DNA of 64,000 nucleotides from Fen-671 sp963794745 (GCA_963794745.1 CAWCEZ010000007.1:62001-126000), one strand, 5' to 3'. Numbered from the stretch's first letter, positions 17,718-26,978 are shown. Translations and numbers: made by a program. The notes: generated by a model from the sequence alone, not told the origin.

Positions 17718-18470
17718 ATGACCGCTCAAGACCTTTCCGGTAAGACCATCATCGTGGTCGGTGCCAGCCGCGGCTTGGGCCGCGGGACCGTCACCGCCCT
17801 CGCCGAGGCGGGGGCCCGGGTTGTCGCGGTGGCCCGCACTCAGGCGACCTTTGCTGAGCCAGCCAACGGTACCGGCACGGTCCGGCTCGAAGTCGCGGAC
17901 GGCGGCGATGCCACGGTGGCGGGTAGCCTGCTCGACCGCTACGAGCCCGACGCGGTCATCTTGGTGGCCGGCGCAAGCCCGCTCCCTCGCCCACTGCAGC
18001 ACCACACGTGGGAGACGTTCTCGGTCAACTGGGACAGCGATGTGCGTATTGCGTTCCACTGGCTTCGCGAGGCTCTACTGAAGCCGCTGCGGCCCGGCAG
18101 CAGAGTGGTCGTTTTCAGCAGCGGCGCCGCCCTTGCCGGGTCGCCGCTCAGCGGTGGGTACGCCGGGGCCAAGGCGACCCAGCGTTTCATCACGGCTTAT
18201 GCGCAGGACGAGGCAAAACGCGCCGGTCTGGGTATCACTTTTACCGCCGTGCTGCCCCGGCTCACGCCGCTCACCGAGCTCGGCGCGCCGGCTGTGCGTG
18301 CCTACGCTGCCCGCAACGGCCAGTCCGAGGAGGAGTACCTCGGCCACCTTGGCGACCCGCTCTCAGCGGAGGTGGCCGGCGCCGCCGTGGTCGAACTGGT
18401 GCGCGCCGATGCCGCCAGCGTTTCCCCCGGCTACCTCCTGACCGGTGCCGGGCTGGCAGAACTGCCCTAA
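17718..18470 (+). CDS. Short-chain dehydrogenase/reductase
   Basis: 250 aa from ATG 17718 with AAGGAG at good spacing. The Rossmann nucleotide motif is TIIVVGASRGLGRGTVTALA (G-x3-G-x-G). Catalytic candidates are S in VVVFSSGAAL and the Y-x3-K in GGYAGAKATQRFI. The NNAG region appears as LVAGASPLPRPLQ, a relaxed form. Classical SDRs reduce or oxidise ketones and alcohols with NAD(P). It probably shares a transcript with the upstream exporter. Substrate unknown. Confidence 0.9.
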   Translation: MTAQDLSGKTIIVVGASRGLGRGTVTALAEAGARVVAVARTQATFAEPANGTGTVRLEVADGGDATVAGSLLDRYEPDAVILVAGASPLPRPLQHHTWETFSVNWDSDVRIAFHWLREALLKPLRPGSRVVVFSSGAALAGSPLSGGYAGAKATQRFITAYAQDEAKRAGLGITFTAVLPRLTPLTELGAPAVRAYAARNGQSEEEYLGHLGDPLSAEVAGAAVVELVRADAASVSPGYLLTGAGLAELP

Positions 18471-18557
18471 GCAGCGCCATTGTTGTAGCCTCTGGCCCGG
18501 GAAACGACCCCTCCGGTGGCACAAAGGCTGTCGGCAAGGGCCAATTGAGGAGAGACC

Positions 18558-19535
18558 GTGCCGTACACCGACATGCCGGCGGGCGAACTTGTCACATACA
18601 AACCCGAGCTGCCTTCGCCTCCGGACCTGAGCACCTTTTGGTCCAAAACGCTGGAGGAGAGCCGGGAAGCCGCGCAGCCGGCCGTGTTCGACAAGGTGAG
18701 TACGGGGCTATCTCTGGTCGACACATTCGACGTGACGTTCTCCGGCTTTGGCGGCCACCCGGTAAAGGCGTGGTTGCACCTACCCGCGAAGCTCGAGGCG
18801 CCCGTCCCCGCGGTAGTGCGCTACCAGGGGTACGGAGGAGGGCGCGGCCTCGCCCTCGACGTAACCACCTGGACCTTGGCCGGCTACGCAACCCTCCTGA
18901 TGGACACCCGCGGGCAGGGCTCAGCCTGGTGGCCCGGCGACACTGCCGACCCAGTCGGTTCGGCAGCCTCTTACCCCGGGTTCATGACCAAGGGCATCCT
19001 CGACCCCCAGGACTACTACTACCGCCGCCTTTATACAGATGCTGTGCTGGCTTTAGAGCTCATGCGGCGACAACCGTTGGTACAGGCTGACAAAGTCGCC
19101 ATCACAGGTGCCAGCCAGGGCGGTGGCATTGCGCTCGCAGTCGCCAGCTTGGTGCCGGACCTGTGGGCTGTGCTCGCAGACGTCCCCTTCCTGTGTGATT
19201 TCCCGCGAGCGACCCAGATCACGGGCAGGGCCCCCTATAGCGAGATCGCGGAGTACTTGCACGTACATCGCGACCACACCGATATCGCGTTTGAGACGCT
19301 CACGTACTTTGACGTTGCCGGGCTTGTGAGGGATGCAAAAGCGCCGGCACTGTTCTCGGTGGCGCTGATGGACGAGATATGCCCACCCTCCACGGTTTAT
19401 GCCGCGTTCAATAATTACGGCGGGAACAGCAAGGTCGAAAAGCGGATCGTGCAATACCCGTTCAACGACCACGAGGGTGGCGAGACCTTCCACCGCGCTG
19501 TGCAGCTCGAGTGGTTGGCCGCGCTCGGTCGCTAA
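18558..19535 (+). CDS. Acetylxylan esterase / cephalosporin-C deacetylase-like alpha/beta hydrolase
   Basis: 325 aa, the usual AXE1 length, from GTG 18558 with AGGAGAG upstream. The nucleophile Ser is in AITGASQGGGIALA; the catalytic Asp is in SVALMDEICPPSTVYAAFNN; the His is in YPFNDHEGGETF. The conserved YQGYGGGRG and MDTRGQGS loops are present. Family 7 carbohydrate esterases remove acetyl groups from oligosaccharides and also from other esters; the enzyme is cytosolic because no signal peptide is seen. It lies 87 bp after the SDR gene and may belong to the same transcript. Confidence 0.9.
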   Translation: MPYTDMPAGELVTYKPELPSPPDLSTFWSKTLEESREAAQPAVFDKVSTGLSLVDTFDVTFSGFGGHPVKAWLHLPAKLEAPVPAVVRYQGYGGGRGLALDVTTWTLAGYATLLMDTRGQGSAWWPGDTADPVGSAASYPGFMTKGILDPQDYYYRRLYTDAVLALELMRRQPLVQADKVAITGASQGGGIALAVASLVPDLWAVLADVPFLCDFPRATQITGRAPYSEIAEYLHVHRDHTDIAFETLTYFDVAGLVRDAKAPALFSVALMDEICPPSTVYAAFNNYGGNSKVEKRIVQYPFNDHEGGETFHRAVQLEWLAALGR

Positions 19536-19626
19536 AAAGCCCCCCCGAAGCTGTGCGGCGCATTCTCCCCGGTTCAGGCAGGATCAGACAACGAGGACGC
19601 TTGTGTTACAACAATCGTTCCCTGGA

Positions 19627-19648
19627 GTTCACCTTCTGTTCACTTTAG
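19627..19648 (+). promoter_or_regulatory. PHO box (PhoP-binding direct repeats)
   Basis: Two direct repeat units, GTTCACCTTCT and GTTCACTTTAG, are exactly 11 bp apart, matching the Streptomyces PhoP recognition unit (GTTCACC plus 4 less conserved bases). The site is in the 280-bp intergenic region upstream of pstS, where phosphate starvation control is expected. A weaker GTTCCCT lies 10 bp upstream of the first unit. Confidence 0.75.
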
Positions 19649-19815
19649 CGCGGCGTTTGGCGTGAAGCGAATAAGCGGGACCTTGCTTGGGTAAAAGGTA
19701 ACGGGGCCAAAGAGAGCGGCGCTCGGCTACCAACAACAGAAATGTGGCTTTAAATTGTCCGTGTCCCACTGTATTTTCATAGCGCCTGTTTTCCTCCGCG
19801 CGAAAGGAGTTGACC

Positions 19816-20970
19816 ATGACCGCGACAAATAGTCGTGTTAGCAACCTTCCTCGGCGTGCCCTGCCAAAAATGATGGTCACGGCGACAGCAGTGCTCGTGA
19901 CCGCCCTGGGAGCGGCCCCCGCCGTGTCTGCCTCTGCCTACAGGACGACCAATGCCGACAACGCCGCTGGCTCGGCACGTACTGTGAACCTGACCGAGAC
20001 GGGGAGCACCCTGCTCGAACCGCTGTTCCAGATCTGGGCCAGCGCCTACAAGAAGAAGTTCCCCAATGTGAACGTCGTGCCCGGGGGAGGCGGCTCGGGC
20101 AAAGGGATCAGCGACGCCAGCAATGGCGTGGTCGACATCGGGGCCTCGGACGCTTACCTGTCGAGTTCCGACCGGGCTCAGTACTCCGGCCTGCAGGACA
20201 TCGCCCTCGCCATTTCCTCCCAGATGGTCAACTACAACGTCCACGGCTTGAGCGCCAACGCCCACCTCAAACTGAACGGAAAAGTCCTGTCCGCCATGTA
20301 CCAGGGGAAGATAACCACCTGGGACGCCCCTCAGATCAAAGCTCTCAACCCGGGGGTCAACCTGCCGTCGGAAAAGATCGTCACTCTCCACCGTTCCGAT
20401 AGCAGTGGCGACACCTTCCTTTTCAGCACTTATCTTTCCGATTCCGACGCCAGCGGGTGGGGCAAGGCCATCGGTTACGGCACCAGTATCGCCTTCCCGA
20501 CCATTCCCAACGCGCTCGGTGAGACCGGCAACGGCGGCATGGTCACCGGCTGCCAAGATACCCCAGGGTGCGTGGCCTACATCGGCATCAGCTACGAACC
20601 CAAGACGCAGGCAGGACACCTCGGCATCGCTGCAATTGGCAACGCCAGCGGGAACTACGAACTCCCCACCCCCGCCTCGATCAAAGCCGAGGCTGGCGCA
20701 TATACATCGAAAATACCGGCCGACGAGGCCATCTCGATGATCGATGGAAGCGCTTCGGGTGGGTACCCGATCATCAACTACGAGTATGCCATCGTGCCGG
20801 GCAAGGAACGCAGCGCGACGGTGGCCCAGGCGGTCAAGTCCTTCTTGAGCTGGGCCGTCAGCCGCACCGGGGGCAACTCTGCGAGCTATTTGGGCCAGGT
20901 GAACTTCCAGGCCCTGCCACCCTCGGTAGTCGACAAGTCCGACAACCTGATATCCAAGATCAGTAGTTAG
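19816..20970 (+). CDS. pstS: Phosphate ABC transporter substrate-binding protein PstS (orphan)
   Basis: 384 aa from ATG 19816, with AAAGGAG six bases upstream (the TTG at 19810 is less likely). The N-terminus has a signal peptide (PKMMVTATAVLVTALGAAPA). The PstS phosphate-binding loops are visible: TETGSTLLEPLFQIWASAYK, VPGGGGSGKGISDASNGVVD, IGASDAYLSS and HRSDSSGDTFLFSTYL. PstS delivers orthophosphate to the PstCAB importer. No pstC, pstA or pstB follows; the next genes are unrelated, so this is either a stand-alone copy or part of a split locus. A PHO box upstream and a strong hairpin downstream mark it as a monocistronic unit. Confidence 0.93.
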   Translation: MTATNSRVSNLPRRALPKMMVTATAVLVTALGAAPAVSASAYRTTNADNAAGSARTVNLTETGSTLLEPLFQIWASAYKKKFPNVNVVPGGGGSGKGISDASNGVVDIGASDAYLSSSDRAQYSGLQDIALAISSQMVNYNVHGLSANAHLKLNGKVLSAMYQGKITTWDAPQIKALNPGVNLPSEKIVTLHRSDSSGDTFLFSTYLSDSDASGWGKAIGYGTSIAFPTIPNALGETGNGGMVTGCQDTPGCVAYIGISYEPKTQAGHLGIAAIGNASGNYELPTPASIKAEAGAYTSKIPADEAISMIDGSASGGYPIINYEYAIVPGKERSATVAQAVKSFLSWAVSRTGGNSASYLGQVNFQALPPSVVDKSDNLISKISS

Positions 20971-20990
20971 TTCCCGTGACTAATTGAGCC

Positions 20991-21022
20991 GGGCACCCCG
21001 TTGCTCAGCCGACGGGGTGCCC
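20991..21022 (+). terminator. Hairpin terminator after pstS
   Basis: A perfect 11-bp stem GGGCACCCCGT / ACGGGGTGCCC with a 10-base loop starts 20 bases after the pstS stop. No U-tract follows, as is common for actinobacterial terminators. The next gene starts 21 bases later. Confidence 0.7.
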
Positions 21023-21043
21023 GAGGGCTACGATCAAGGGGGC

Positions 21044-21484
21044 ATGGCAAGGGAAAATGACGGTTCTTTCCCAGTTTTTCGCCAGGTAGTGCTCGACACC
21101 ACCGACGCGCGGGGGCTCGCAGAGTTCTACCGAGAGTTGCTCGGCTACGTCTACAGAGCCGGCGACGAACCGCCCGCTGCGGGCCAGCCTGATACAAAGG
21201 CCGGCGAGTGGCTGGTGGTCCAACACCGTTCTGGCTCTCCTCGCATCGCGCTCGAGCAGGTGGCTACCCTCCCGGCGGCGACCTGGCCGGAAGGCCCCGT
21301 TCCTCAGCAGCTCCACTTGGACTTCCAGGTCCCAAACGTGGAGGCCCTCGAGCTCCAGCACAGGCGAGCCCTTGCCCTTGGAGCCACCGTGCTGGAGGAC
21401 AGGACCGCGGACGAAGAAGAGCCGCTGTGGGTCTTCGCCGACCCAGCCGGCCACCCCTTCTGCATCTTCGTGGCTACGGACTGA
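21044..21484 (+). CDS. VOC-family (glyoxalase-like) protein
   Basis: 146 aa from ATG 21044 with AAGGGGG just upstream; a longer in-frame reading would begin inside the pstS terminator and is rejected. One visible domain: RQVVLDTTDARGLAEFYREL, LGYVYRAGDE, QLHLDFQVPNVEALELQHRR, LWVFADPAGHPFCIFV. This is the standard glyoxalase-like_6 VOC layout. The metal ligands of glyoxalase I are not clearly complete, so catalysis is uncertain. One base separates its stop from the next start, indicating co-transcription with the SnoaL-like gene. Confidence 0.85.
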   Translation: MARENDGSFPVFRQVVLDTTDARGLAEFYRELLGYVYRAGDEPPAAGQPDTKAGEWLVVQHRSGSPRIALEQVATLPAATWPEGPVPQQLHLDFQVPNVEALELQHRRALALGATVLEDRTADEEEPLWVFADPAGHPFCIFVATD

Positions 21485-21485
21485 G

Positions 21486-21869
21486 ATGGACCGGACCACT
21501 GCGGACCGCTTTGCGAGCGAGTGGGCCGAGCACTGGAACAGCCACGACCTCGATGGGCTGATGAGCCACTTTTCTGACGACGTCTTGTGGACTTCGCCGG
21601 TGGCGGCACAGATCGTCGAAGGCAGCGATGGCGTGCTGCGGGGAAAAGCGGTGCTGCGTGCCTATTACGCGGAGGGCCTGCGCCTCACGCCGGAGCTGCA
21701 CTTCGAGGTCCTCGGCGTGTACCAAGGGGTAACAACGATGGTCATCAACTACCGCAACCAGCGTGGCGCACTGGTGAACGAAGTGCTGAATTTCGACGAC
21801 GCCGGCCTGGTCCGAGAGGGCCATGGCACTTACCTCGGCGGCGGAGCGAGCACGGCCACAGGCCAATAG
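21486..21869 (+). CDS. SnoaL/NTF2-like protein
   Basis: 127 aa starting at ATG 21486, one base after the VOC gene stop. The pattern WAEHWNSHDLDGLMSHFSDD, VLRGKAVLRAYYAEGL, VINYRNQRGALVNEVLNF is the SnoaL-like cone fold (polyketide cyclase-like, often annotated nuclear transport factor 2). Such proteins bind small hydrophobic ligands or act as isomerases and hydrolases; no catalytic dyad can be assigned. Tight linkage to the VOC gene suggests they act together. Confidence 0.85.
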   Translation: MDRTTADRFASEWAEHWNSHDLDGLMSHFSDDVLWTSPVAAQIVEGSDGVLRGKAVLRAYYAEGLRLTPELHFEVLGVYQGVTTMVINYRNQRGALVNEVLNFDDAGLVREGHGTYLGGGASTATGQ

Positions 21870-21903
21870 GCGAAAGGAGGATCCGGGCCGGCGAGCCTGC
21901 GGG

Positions 21904-22518
21904 TCAGCGGGCCTCGGAGGCCAGGCGCACGCCGAGCCCGATGAGGACGGCCCCCGTAAACCTCTCCATCATCCGCTGCACACGAGGCCCCAGCAGCGCA
22001 CGCGCCCCGTCGACCGCCCAGGCGAGCGTGGAGAACCAGACCACATCGAACGCGACGATTGTCGCGGCCATTGCGAGCGCATAGAACAAGGGGTCGGCAT
22101 GCGGCCGGAGGAACTGCGGGAACAGCGCAATGAAGAACACTGCCAACTTGGGGTTGGTGATACTGGTGGCTAAGCCCGAGCGCCACCCGGGACCCTGCGC
22201 ACTTTGCGTCCCTGAGCACCGTCGGGCTCTCCTGCGCCGGCCGGTGGCTAGCAACGACCTGGCACCGAGCAGGACCAGGACGGCCGCGCCACCTATCCGC
22301 AAGGCGGTATATGCAACCTCGGAAGCCGTAACAAGCGAGGCGACCCCCACCGCGGAAAGGCAACCCCAGAGGAGCACGCCAATGCTGTTGCCGAAAGTTG
22401 CGCTGAGCGCGGCACCCCGTCCGTCGCGGGCGGCCACTCTGATGATGGTCGCCGTGGCCGGGCCAGGCGTGAGCGTCACGACCAATGCGATCAACAGGAA
22501 CTCAGGTACCGAACGCAC
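21904..22518 (-). CDS. LysE-family amino acid exporter
   Basis: 204 aa from GTG 22518 (MRSVPEFLLIALVVTLTPGP); this matches the ~205 aa family length, whereas the longer open frame adds a non-conserved head. The LysE/RhtB signature TPGPATATIIRVAARDGRGA is present, followed by AALSATFGNSIGVLLWGCLS and NPKLAVFFIALFPQF. There are six predicted membrane helices. LysE translocators export amino acids or related small molecules by proton exchange. It converges on the SnoaL-like gene and is divergent from the FtsX-type permease. Confidence 0.9.
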   Translation of the reverse strand: MRSVPEFLLIALVVTLTPGPATATIIRVAARDGRGAALSATFGNSIGVLLWGCLSAVGVASLVTASEVAYTALRIGGAAVLVLLGARSLLATGRRRRARRCSGTQSAQGPGWRSGLATSITNPKLAVFFIALFPQFLRPHADPLFYALAMAATIVAFDVVWFSTLAWAVDGARALLGPRVQRMMERFTGAVLIGLGVRLASEAR

Positions 22519-22688
22519 GGCGACACCATAGCGGTCGGTCGCCAAGCAGGGCCCGGGGTTTCCGGTGCCCCGTTGTCCCAGGGCTCGAACGTCCCCTGAC
22601 CGCACGTGCTGGCACTAGGGCGGGACACCGGCATGCATCCTTGGCCGGCCCCGCACGCCCGACGACACTTGTGGCGAGGAGGGTCGAC

Positions 22689-25122
22689 TTGGGAGCCTTG
22701 GGGCTGGTACTTCGGGCGGAGTTCCGCCGGCGCTGGCGGTCCTGGCTCGCCCTCGCAGCGCTCATAGCGGTCGTCAGTGGCCTTGTTCTGTTCGCCACCG
22801 CGGCCGGTCGGCGGACTGCCTCCGCCTTTCCACGCTTCCTTGCAGCGCATGGTTACGACGCCGAGGTGTACCACGAACGGCGCCTCCCCGCGCTGGCCAG
22901 GTTGCCAACCGTGGCGTCCGCGGTCGAGGTCCTCGAAGTAGCCAACGGCCAACCGACCTGCACCTGCAAGCGCCTGATCAACTCCGACGATTTCACCCTG
23001 GGCTGGGTCCCAGCCAAGGCCCTCGACCGCCTCACCCAGCTCGTTTCCGGGCACATGCCCGACCAGTCATCGCCCGACCAGGTCCTGGCGTCTTTCACGA
23101 TGGAGCAGGATTACGGCGTCAGGGTCGGCACCGTGGTCCGCGTGCCCCTCTACGCGGCGTCACAGCTGGCGGCTCTCAACAACGCCGTCGCGGCTCTTCC
23201 CCCGGCGAAAGGCCCAACGGTCTCATTGCACGTGGTCGGGGTCGAGGCCGCCGAAATCGAGTTCCCGTCTGGGCAAACGCCCGTCTACGACCTGTTCGCC
23301 ACCGCAGCGTTCGACCGGAGCGTCCTGCCCCGCACAGCGACCTTCGCCGGCTTACCTGGTGCGCCTGCGCCACGGCGCCGCCGACTATCCCTTGTTCCAA
23401 GCCGAGGCCAAGGCCCTCGGCGTGGCGGGCGCCCCCAACCTGAGCACGCCCGCTGCGCTCGTCGAGTCGTCGGTCCACCCCCAGGCGGTCGGATGGTGGG
23501 TGCTCGCCGTGCTGGCGGGCCTCGCCGGCTTGGCCGTGATTTCCCAGGCCCTGAGCCGCCAGGCGGCCGTGGAGGGGCAGGAGTACCCCACGTACGGCGC
23601 CCTCGGCCTCAGCACGCGCCAGCTCGCGCCGCTCGCCATGGCGCGAACCGTTGGCGTAGCCCTTCTCGGCGCGGCGGGAGGTGTCATCATCGCTGTGTTC
23701 CTTTCGCCGCTCGCACCTGTGGGAGAAGCACGCTGGGCCGAGGCCTCGAGGGGCCTCTCCCTCGACGGCTTGGTACTTTTCGGCGGTGGCTTGGCCACCC
23801 TGGCTGTCGTGGTCATCCTCGGGCTATGGCCGGCATCGCGGGTAGCGCACCTGCAGCGCAACGCCGACGAGGGCCGTCAGCGCAAGCCCTCTGCCGTCGT
23901 GGAGGTCCTGAGCGCATCAGGAGCTACCCCTTCCATGGTGGTCGGGGCGCGCCATGCCCTCGAACGCGGCAATGGCCCGACTTCGGTCCCGGTCGGCACC
24001 GCGTTGCTCGGCAGCGTCCTGGCGGTCGCTGCGCTCTGTGCCACCGCGGTCTTCGGCGCCAGCCTTTCGCACCTCACGGCCACGCCTGCCCTCTACGGCG
24101 ATAAGTTCCAGATCGCTTTCTACGGGGCAGGCTCGGGCGGCACCGGGAGTCCCTACGGCCAAAATCATCAAGGTCCTGGAACAAAACCCGGCGGTCGAGG
24201 CGATCACGATCGGGTTCGGCCGAGCAGTATCGATCGGCGGCACAAGCATCCAGGTCCTCGCCGGCCAGGCCGTCCGCGGCCCGGTACTGCTGTCGACAGT
24301 GGAGGGGCAGTTCCCCGATGGCCTGGGGCAGATCGCGCTCGGCTCCACCACTCTGCGCGACGTCGGGGCGCATCTCGGGTCGGTTGTCCCGGTCACTTTC
24401 CAGGTGCCGGGCGGCGGCGCCCGGACTGTGCCGCTGCGCGTGGTCGGCGAGGTCGCTTTCCCGATCGGTATCGGCAATGAGAACACCGGCTTGGGCACCG
24501 GGGCGGCAATGAGCTTCAACGGGTACTTTGACGCCGGCTGCCCGCCTGGGAGATCCTACGGAGAGTGCGTCGCAGCCATCAAGCAGCAGAGCTCACCCAA
24601 CCTGCTCGTCAGCGTCGTGCCAGGCCCGCGAGGGCTCGCAGCGATAATCGCTACCTGGCCGCATTCCCCGAGGCCACCGGCACCCCCACCGTCCCGGGCG
24701 CCTTGGTCAACTTCGGCGAGGCAGTCAACTTCCCTCTCATCGTCGGGTTGGTGCTTGCGCTGTTCGGGGTGGCCACCCTCGTCCATCTGCTCGTGGTCAG
24801 CGTCGGTCGCCGCCGCCAGGAGATGGGCCTACTGAAGGCGCTCGGGTTCGTGAACACCCAGGTTGCGTTCGCCGTGTCCTGGCAAGCGACGACGGTCGTC
24901 CTGTTCGGGATCGTCATCGGCGTCCCGCTGGGTGCTGCCGCCGGCGACGCCGTATGGAGGGCGTTCGCAAAAAACCTCGGCGTTGTGCCGGTCTCGGTGG
25001 TACCGGTCCCGCTCATAGCGGGATTGGCGGTAGGGGCACTCGTCCTAGCCAATCTGCTCGCGGTCATACCTGCCATAACCGCAGCACGTTGCGAACCGGG
25101 CGAGCTCTTACGGGCCCAGTGA
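22689..25122 (+). CDS. FtsX/MacB-like ABC transporter permease (frame-broken)
   Basis: The start is TTG 22689 with AGGAGGG five bases upstream (LGALGLVLRAEFRRRWRSWL). A first membrane helix (ALAALIAVVSGLVLFATAAG) and a large extracellular domain follow. Frame slips near 23350, 24155 and 24645 separate four blocks, all consistent with one ~810-aa permease. Helices such as VGWWVLAVLAGLAGLAVISQ and the C-terminal FtsX block (LIVGLVLALFGVATLVHLLV, RRRQEMGLLKALGF, AAARCEPGELLRAQ-like end) identify the family. Such permeases work with a MacB-type ATPase; none is encoded adjacent in the window. Confidence 0.82.
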
Positions 25123-25155
25123 AGTAGCGCGCGTGCCTCACCCGCAGCGCTCCCG

Positions 25156-25672
25156 TCAAGGTTCGCCAGCAAGGAGGCGGTATAACTCCGGCAGCGGGGA
25201 GCGGTCCTTCGGGCGGTTGGCCCACTCCTTCGAGGAAATTATGTCGCTCAGGCTCGTAGTGCGGATTGTAAATCCAAAACCGTGCGCCTCGTCGGAACGC
25301 GGCTCGATATCTTCGTAACTAAGCCGTCTCCCGTCCCGCGCCGGGAAGGTACGTGAGGACATCGAGATCCCCAGCGTTAGTGCGCCATGTTGAAAGCTCG
25401 CTGGAAGCGAGCATCACGCCATCGACCTGTACTGGTAGCGCCCTGGCCTCGTCGTCGCTAAGGCCATCGACGCGCAGACGAGCCCCGAGGTCACGCATTT
25501 GCGGCTCCCAGTCGCTCTAGGTTCTCCCTCCCTCGTCGCACGAGGCAGTCGAAGTCTTGGGTTTGCCGAGTAGCGCCATACACTTGGGCGGCTAGACCGC
25601 CGACCAGTAGGTACTCAACGCGGTGAGCCTGCAACACGCTTAGGACGGCTGGCAGGTCGAGTCCGGTTGACC
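25156..25672 (-). pseudogene. Minimal nucleotidyltransferase, twice frame-broken
   Basis: Three consecutive segments in different frames read as one protein: LDLPAVLSVLQAHRVEYLLV followed by GGLAAQVYGATRQTQDFDCL; then RDLGARLRVDGLSDDEARAL with STWRTNAGDLDVL; then ARDGRRLSYEDIEPRS, SLSDIISSKEWANRPKDRSP and LPELYRLLAGEP. The GG-x9-T-x-D-x-D core and the ending IxSKxxANRPKD-LPEL are characteristic of stand-alone (DUF6036/AbiEii-like) nucleotidyltransferases found in toxin-antitoxin-type cassettes. The middle Asp pair appears as DFDC. Two breaks in ~515 bp may be decay or sequencing error. A small candidate partner gene lies directly upstream. Confidence 0.6.
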
Positions 25673-25679
25673 CGCCCCT

Positions 25680-25879
25680 TCAGCTTTGTCCGGCACCGTG
25701 TTCGGCGGCTCGCGCCACGTTTACGTGGAGCGGGCCAGGCGAGCACCTTCTCAGGGGAGCCCAGGCGATGTCCTTCGAGATATACCAGGTACGTCGTCTC
25801 GTGTCGCTGATGGCGCGCCCTTGAGCACCTCAGCGACCTGTTCCAACGTGGCCAGCGGCTTCACCCTCATAACCAACAT
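25680..25879 (-). pseudogene. Small partner protein of the nucleotidyltransferase (frame-broken)
   Basis: ATG 25879 gives MLVMRVKPLATLEQVAEVLK then GAPSATRDDVP. After a one-base slip near 25800 the next frame reads YLEGHRLGSPEKVLAW. Together these resemble a ~75-aa protein with a D-D-x-P ... x-G-x-R-L-x-S-P-E-K-V module that I associate with genes immediately upstream of actinobacterial minimal nucleotidyltransferases. An antitoxin role is inferred from position only. The rest of 25700-26004 holds nothing else that I recognise. Confidence 0.4.
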
Positions 25880-26004
25880 TTTACCGGCGTGACACGAGTG
25901 CCCCTGCGGCGATAGGGCTAGCGCTCGCGGCGAGGTCCCGCGCGCACAGTCCTGCGCCGGAGAACTAGCGCTGAAAGGTCTGCTTGGACCGGCCCAACGG
26001 AGTG

Positions 26005-26193
26005 TTAGACCGAGACCTCGTCTTTGAGGTTTTCCTTCAGCCAACTGCGCAACTCGTCGTTGTCCTCGTGGCCATGAACGGCGACGGCGTGTTGTACGGA
26101 AGCGGCGATCACCTCGTGCTCCTCTCCTGAAATCGTCAGGGTGCACCCACTTTCACTGGGGTAATCCCTGCAATCTGCAACCTTCCGGCTCAT
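26005..26193 (-). CDS. DUF1059 family protein
   Basis: 62 aa from ATG 26193, with AAGGAG eight bases upstream; the longer frame adds a non-conserved head. The sequence MSRKVADCRDYPSESGCTLT, ISGEEHEVIAASVQHAVAVH and the ending LRSWLKENLKDE match DUF1059 small proteins (C-D/R-x-x-P-S-x2-C motif). The two cysteines could bind a metal. The function is unknown; family members are common in actinobacteria and halophiles. Confidence 0.85.
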   Translation of the reverse strand: MSRKVADCRDYPSESGCTLTISGEEHEVIAASVQHAVAVHGHEDNDELRSWLKENLKDEVSV

Positions 26194-26249
26194 CGGTCCC
26201 ACTCCTTTTCTTTGATTGACATGCGTGCAGGTCAACTTGCGCTGCCCGG

Positions 26250-26588
26250 CTATCCCTTGACGTAGGAGAGCTTTTCGGTGATCTTGCCGTCGCGAAGCTT
26301 GAACAAGTCGACGCCGCGGATGTGGCCACCGTCCCAGTCGTAGCGCCAGCGCTGGACGACGCGGTCGCCGGCGGAAAAGGTCTCCTCGGCCTCGAAACGC
26401 GACGACGCGTCCTCGAATATTGGTGCCCAGGCGCGGCGGATCTCGTCGGGGCCGACGTGACGGGTGCCGTCGGGTGCGGGGGCGGTGGAGTCGAAGATGC
26501 AGTCGTCACTGAGAAATCGCATGGCGGCGTCCAGGTCATGGTCGGCCCAGGCACGCCCAAAAGCTTCCACGACTTCAAGAGCCGACAT
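26250..26588 (-). CDS. NTF2/SnoaL-like protein
   Basis: 112 aa. The layout MSALEVVEAFGRAWADHDLD, AAMRFLSDDCIFDSTAPAPD, VQRWRYDWDGGHIRGVDLFK and LRDGKITEKLSYVKG is the SnoaL-like cone fold, with the typical G-x-D-L-F-x-x-R-D-G-K-I-x-E-K end. No catalytic residues can be assigned. It lies 21 bp downstream of the cupin gene on the same strand, so it is probably part of the TetR-controlled unit. Confidence 0.88.
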   Translation of the reverse strand: MSALEVVEAFGRAWADHDLDAAMRFLSDDCIFDSTAPAPDGTRHVGPDEIRRAWAPIFEDASSRFEAEETFSAGDRVVQRWRYDWDGGHIRGVDLFKLRDGKITEKLSYVKG

Positions 26589-26609
26589 GATTTCCTAGCC
26601 GACGATTTC

Positions 26610-26978
26610 TTAGCCGACAGTGCTGCGGGCGTAGTTGCTGGCGCCGAACCAGTCGACAACCACAACGGGTTCCTCACCGACGACCCACGCGTCGTGCCCG
26701 CTGGGCAGCGAGGTGACATCGCCGGGCTCGGCAACGAACTCGGTCCCGTCGTCCATCTGGACGGCCAAACGGCCCGACACGTGGTACTGGAAATGAGGCG
26801 CCGTGCAACTTTGCGTCCCTGCGATGGGTTTGACGTCGTTGGACCAACGCCAGCCTGGCTGGAGGACGAGGCGCCCGACCTCCGAGCCGCCGACCCTCAG
26901 GATCTCGGCACGGCCGTTGGGGAACTCCCTGACTTCGTCGGCGGCCCCGAAGCCACGATGCTCGGTCTGTTGCGGCAT
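26610..26978 (-). CDS. Single-domain cupin
   Basis: 122 aa from ATG 26978, with GGAGGGGA immediately upstream. The cupin strands are visible: LVLQPGWRWSNDVKPIAGTQ, HFQYHVSGRLAVQMDDGTEF, EPGDVTSLPSGHDAWVVGEE. The first metal-binding motif is not the canonical HxH; CTAPHFQYHVSG supplies two histidines. Domain use as a sensor or as a small dioxygenase are both possible. It is divergent from a TetR regulator whose palindrome lies between them. Confidence 0.85.
   Translation of the reverse strand: MPQQTEHRGFGAADEVREFPNGRAEILRVGGSEVGRLVLQPGWRWSNDVKPIAGTQSCTAPHFQYHVSGRLAVQMDDGTEFVAEPGDVTSLPSGHDAWVVGEEPVVVVDWFGASNYARSTVG

Noticed and set aside
19649..19815. Possible riboswitch in the pstS leader
   Set aside because: The leader has some GC-rich pairing, but no conserved aptamer core that I could match; the PHO box already explains phosphate control.
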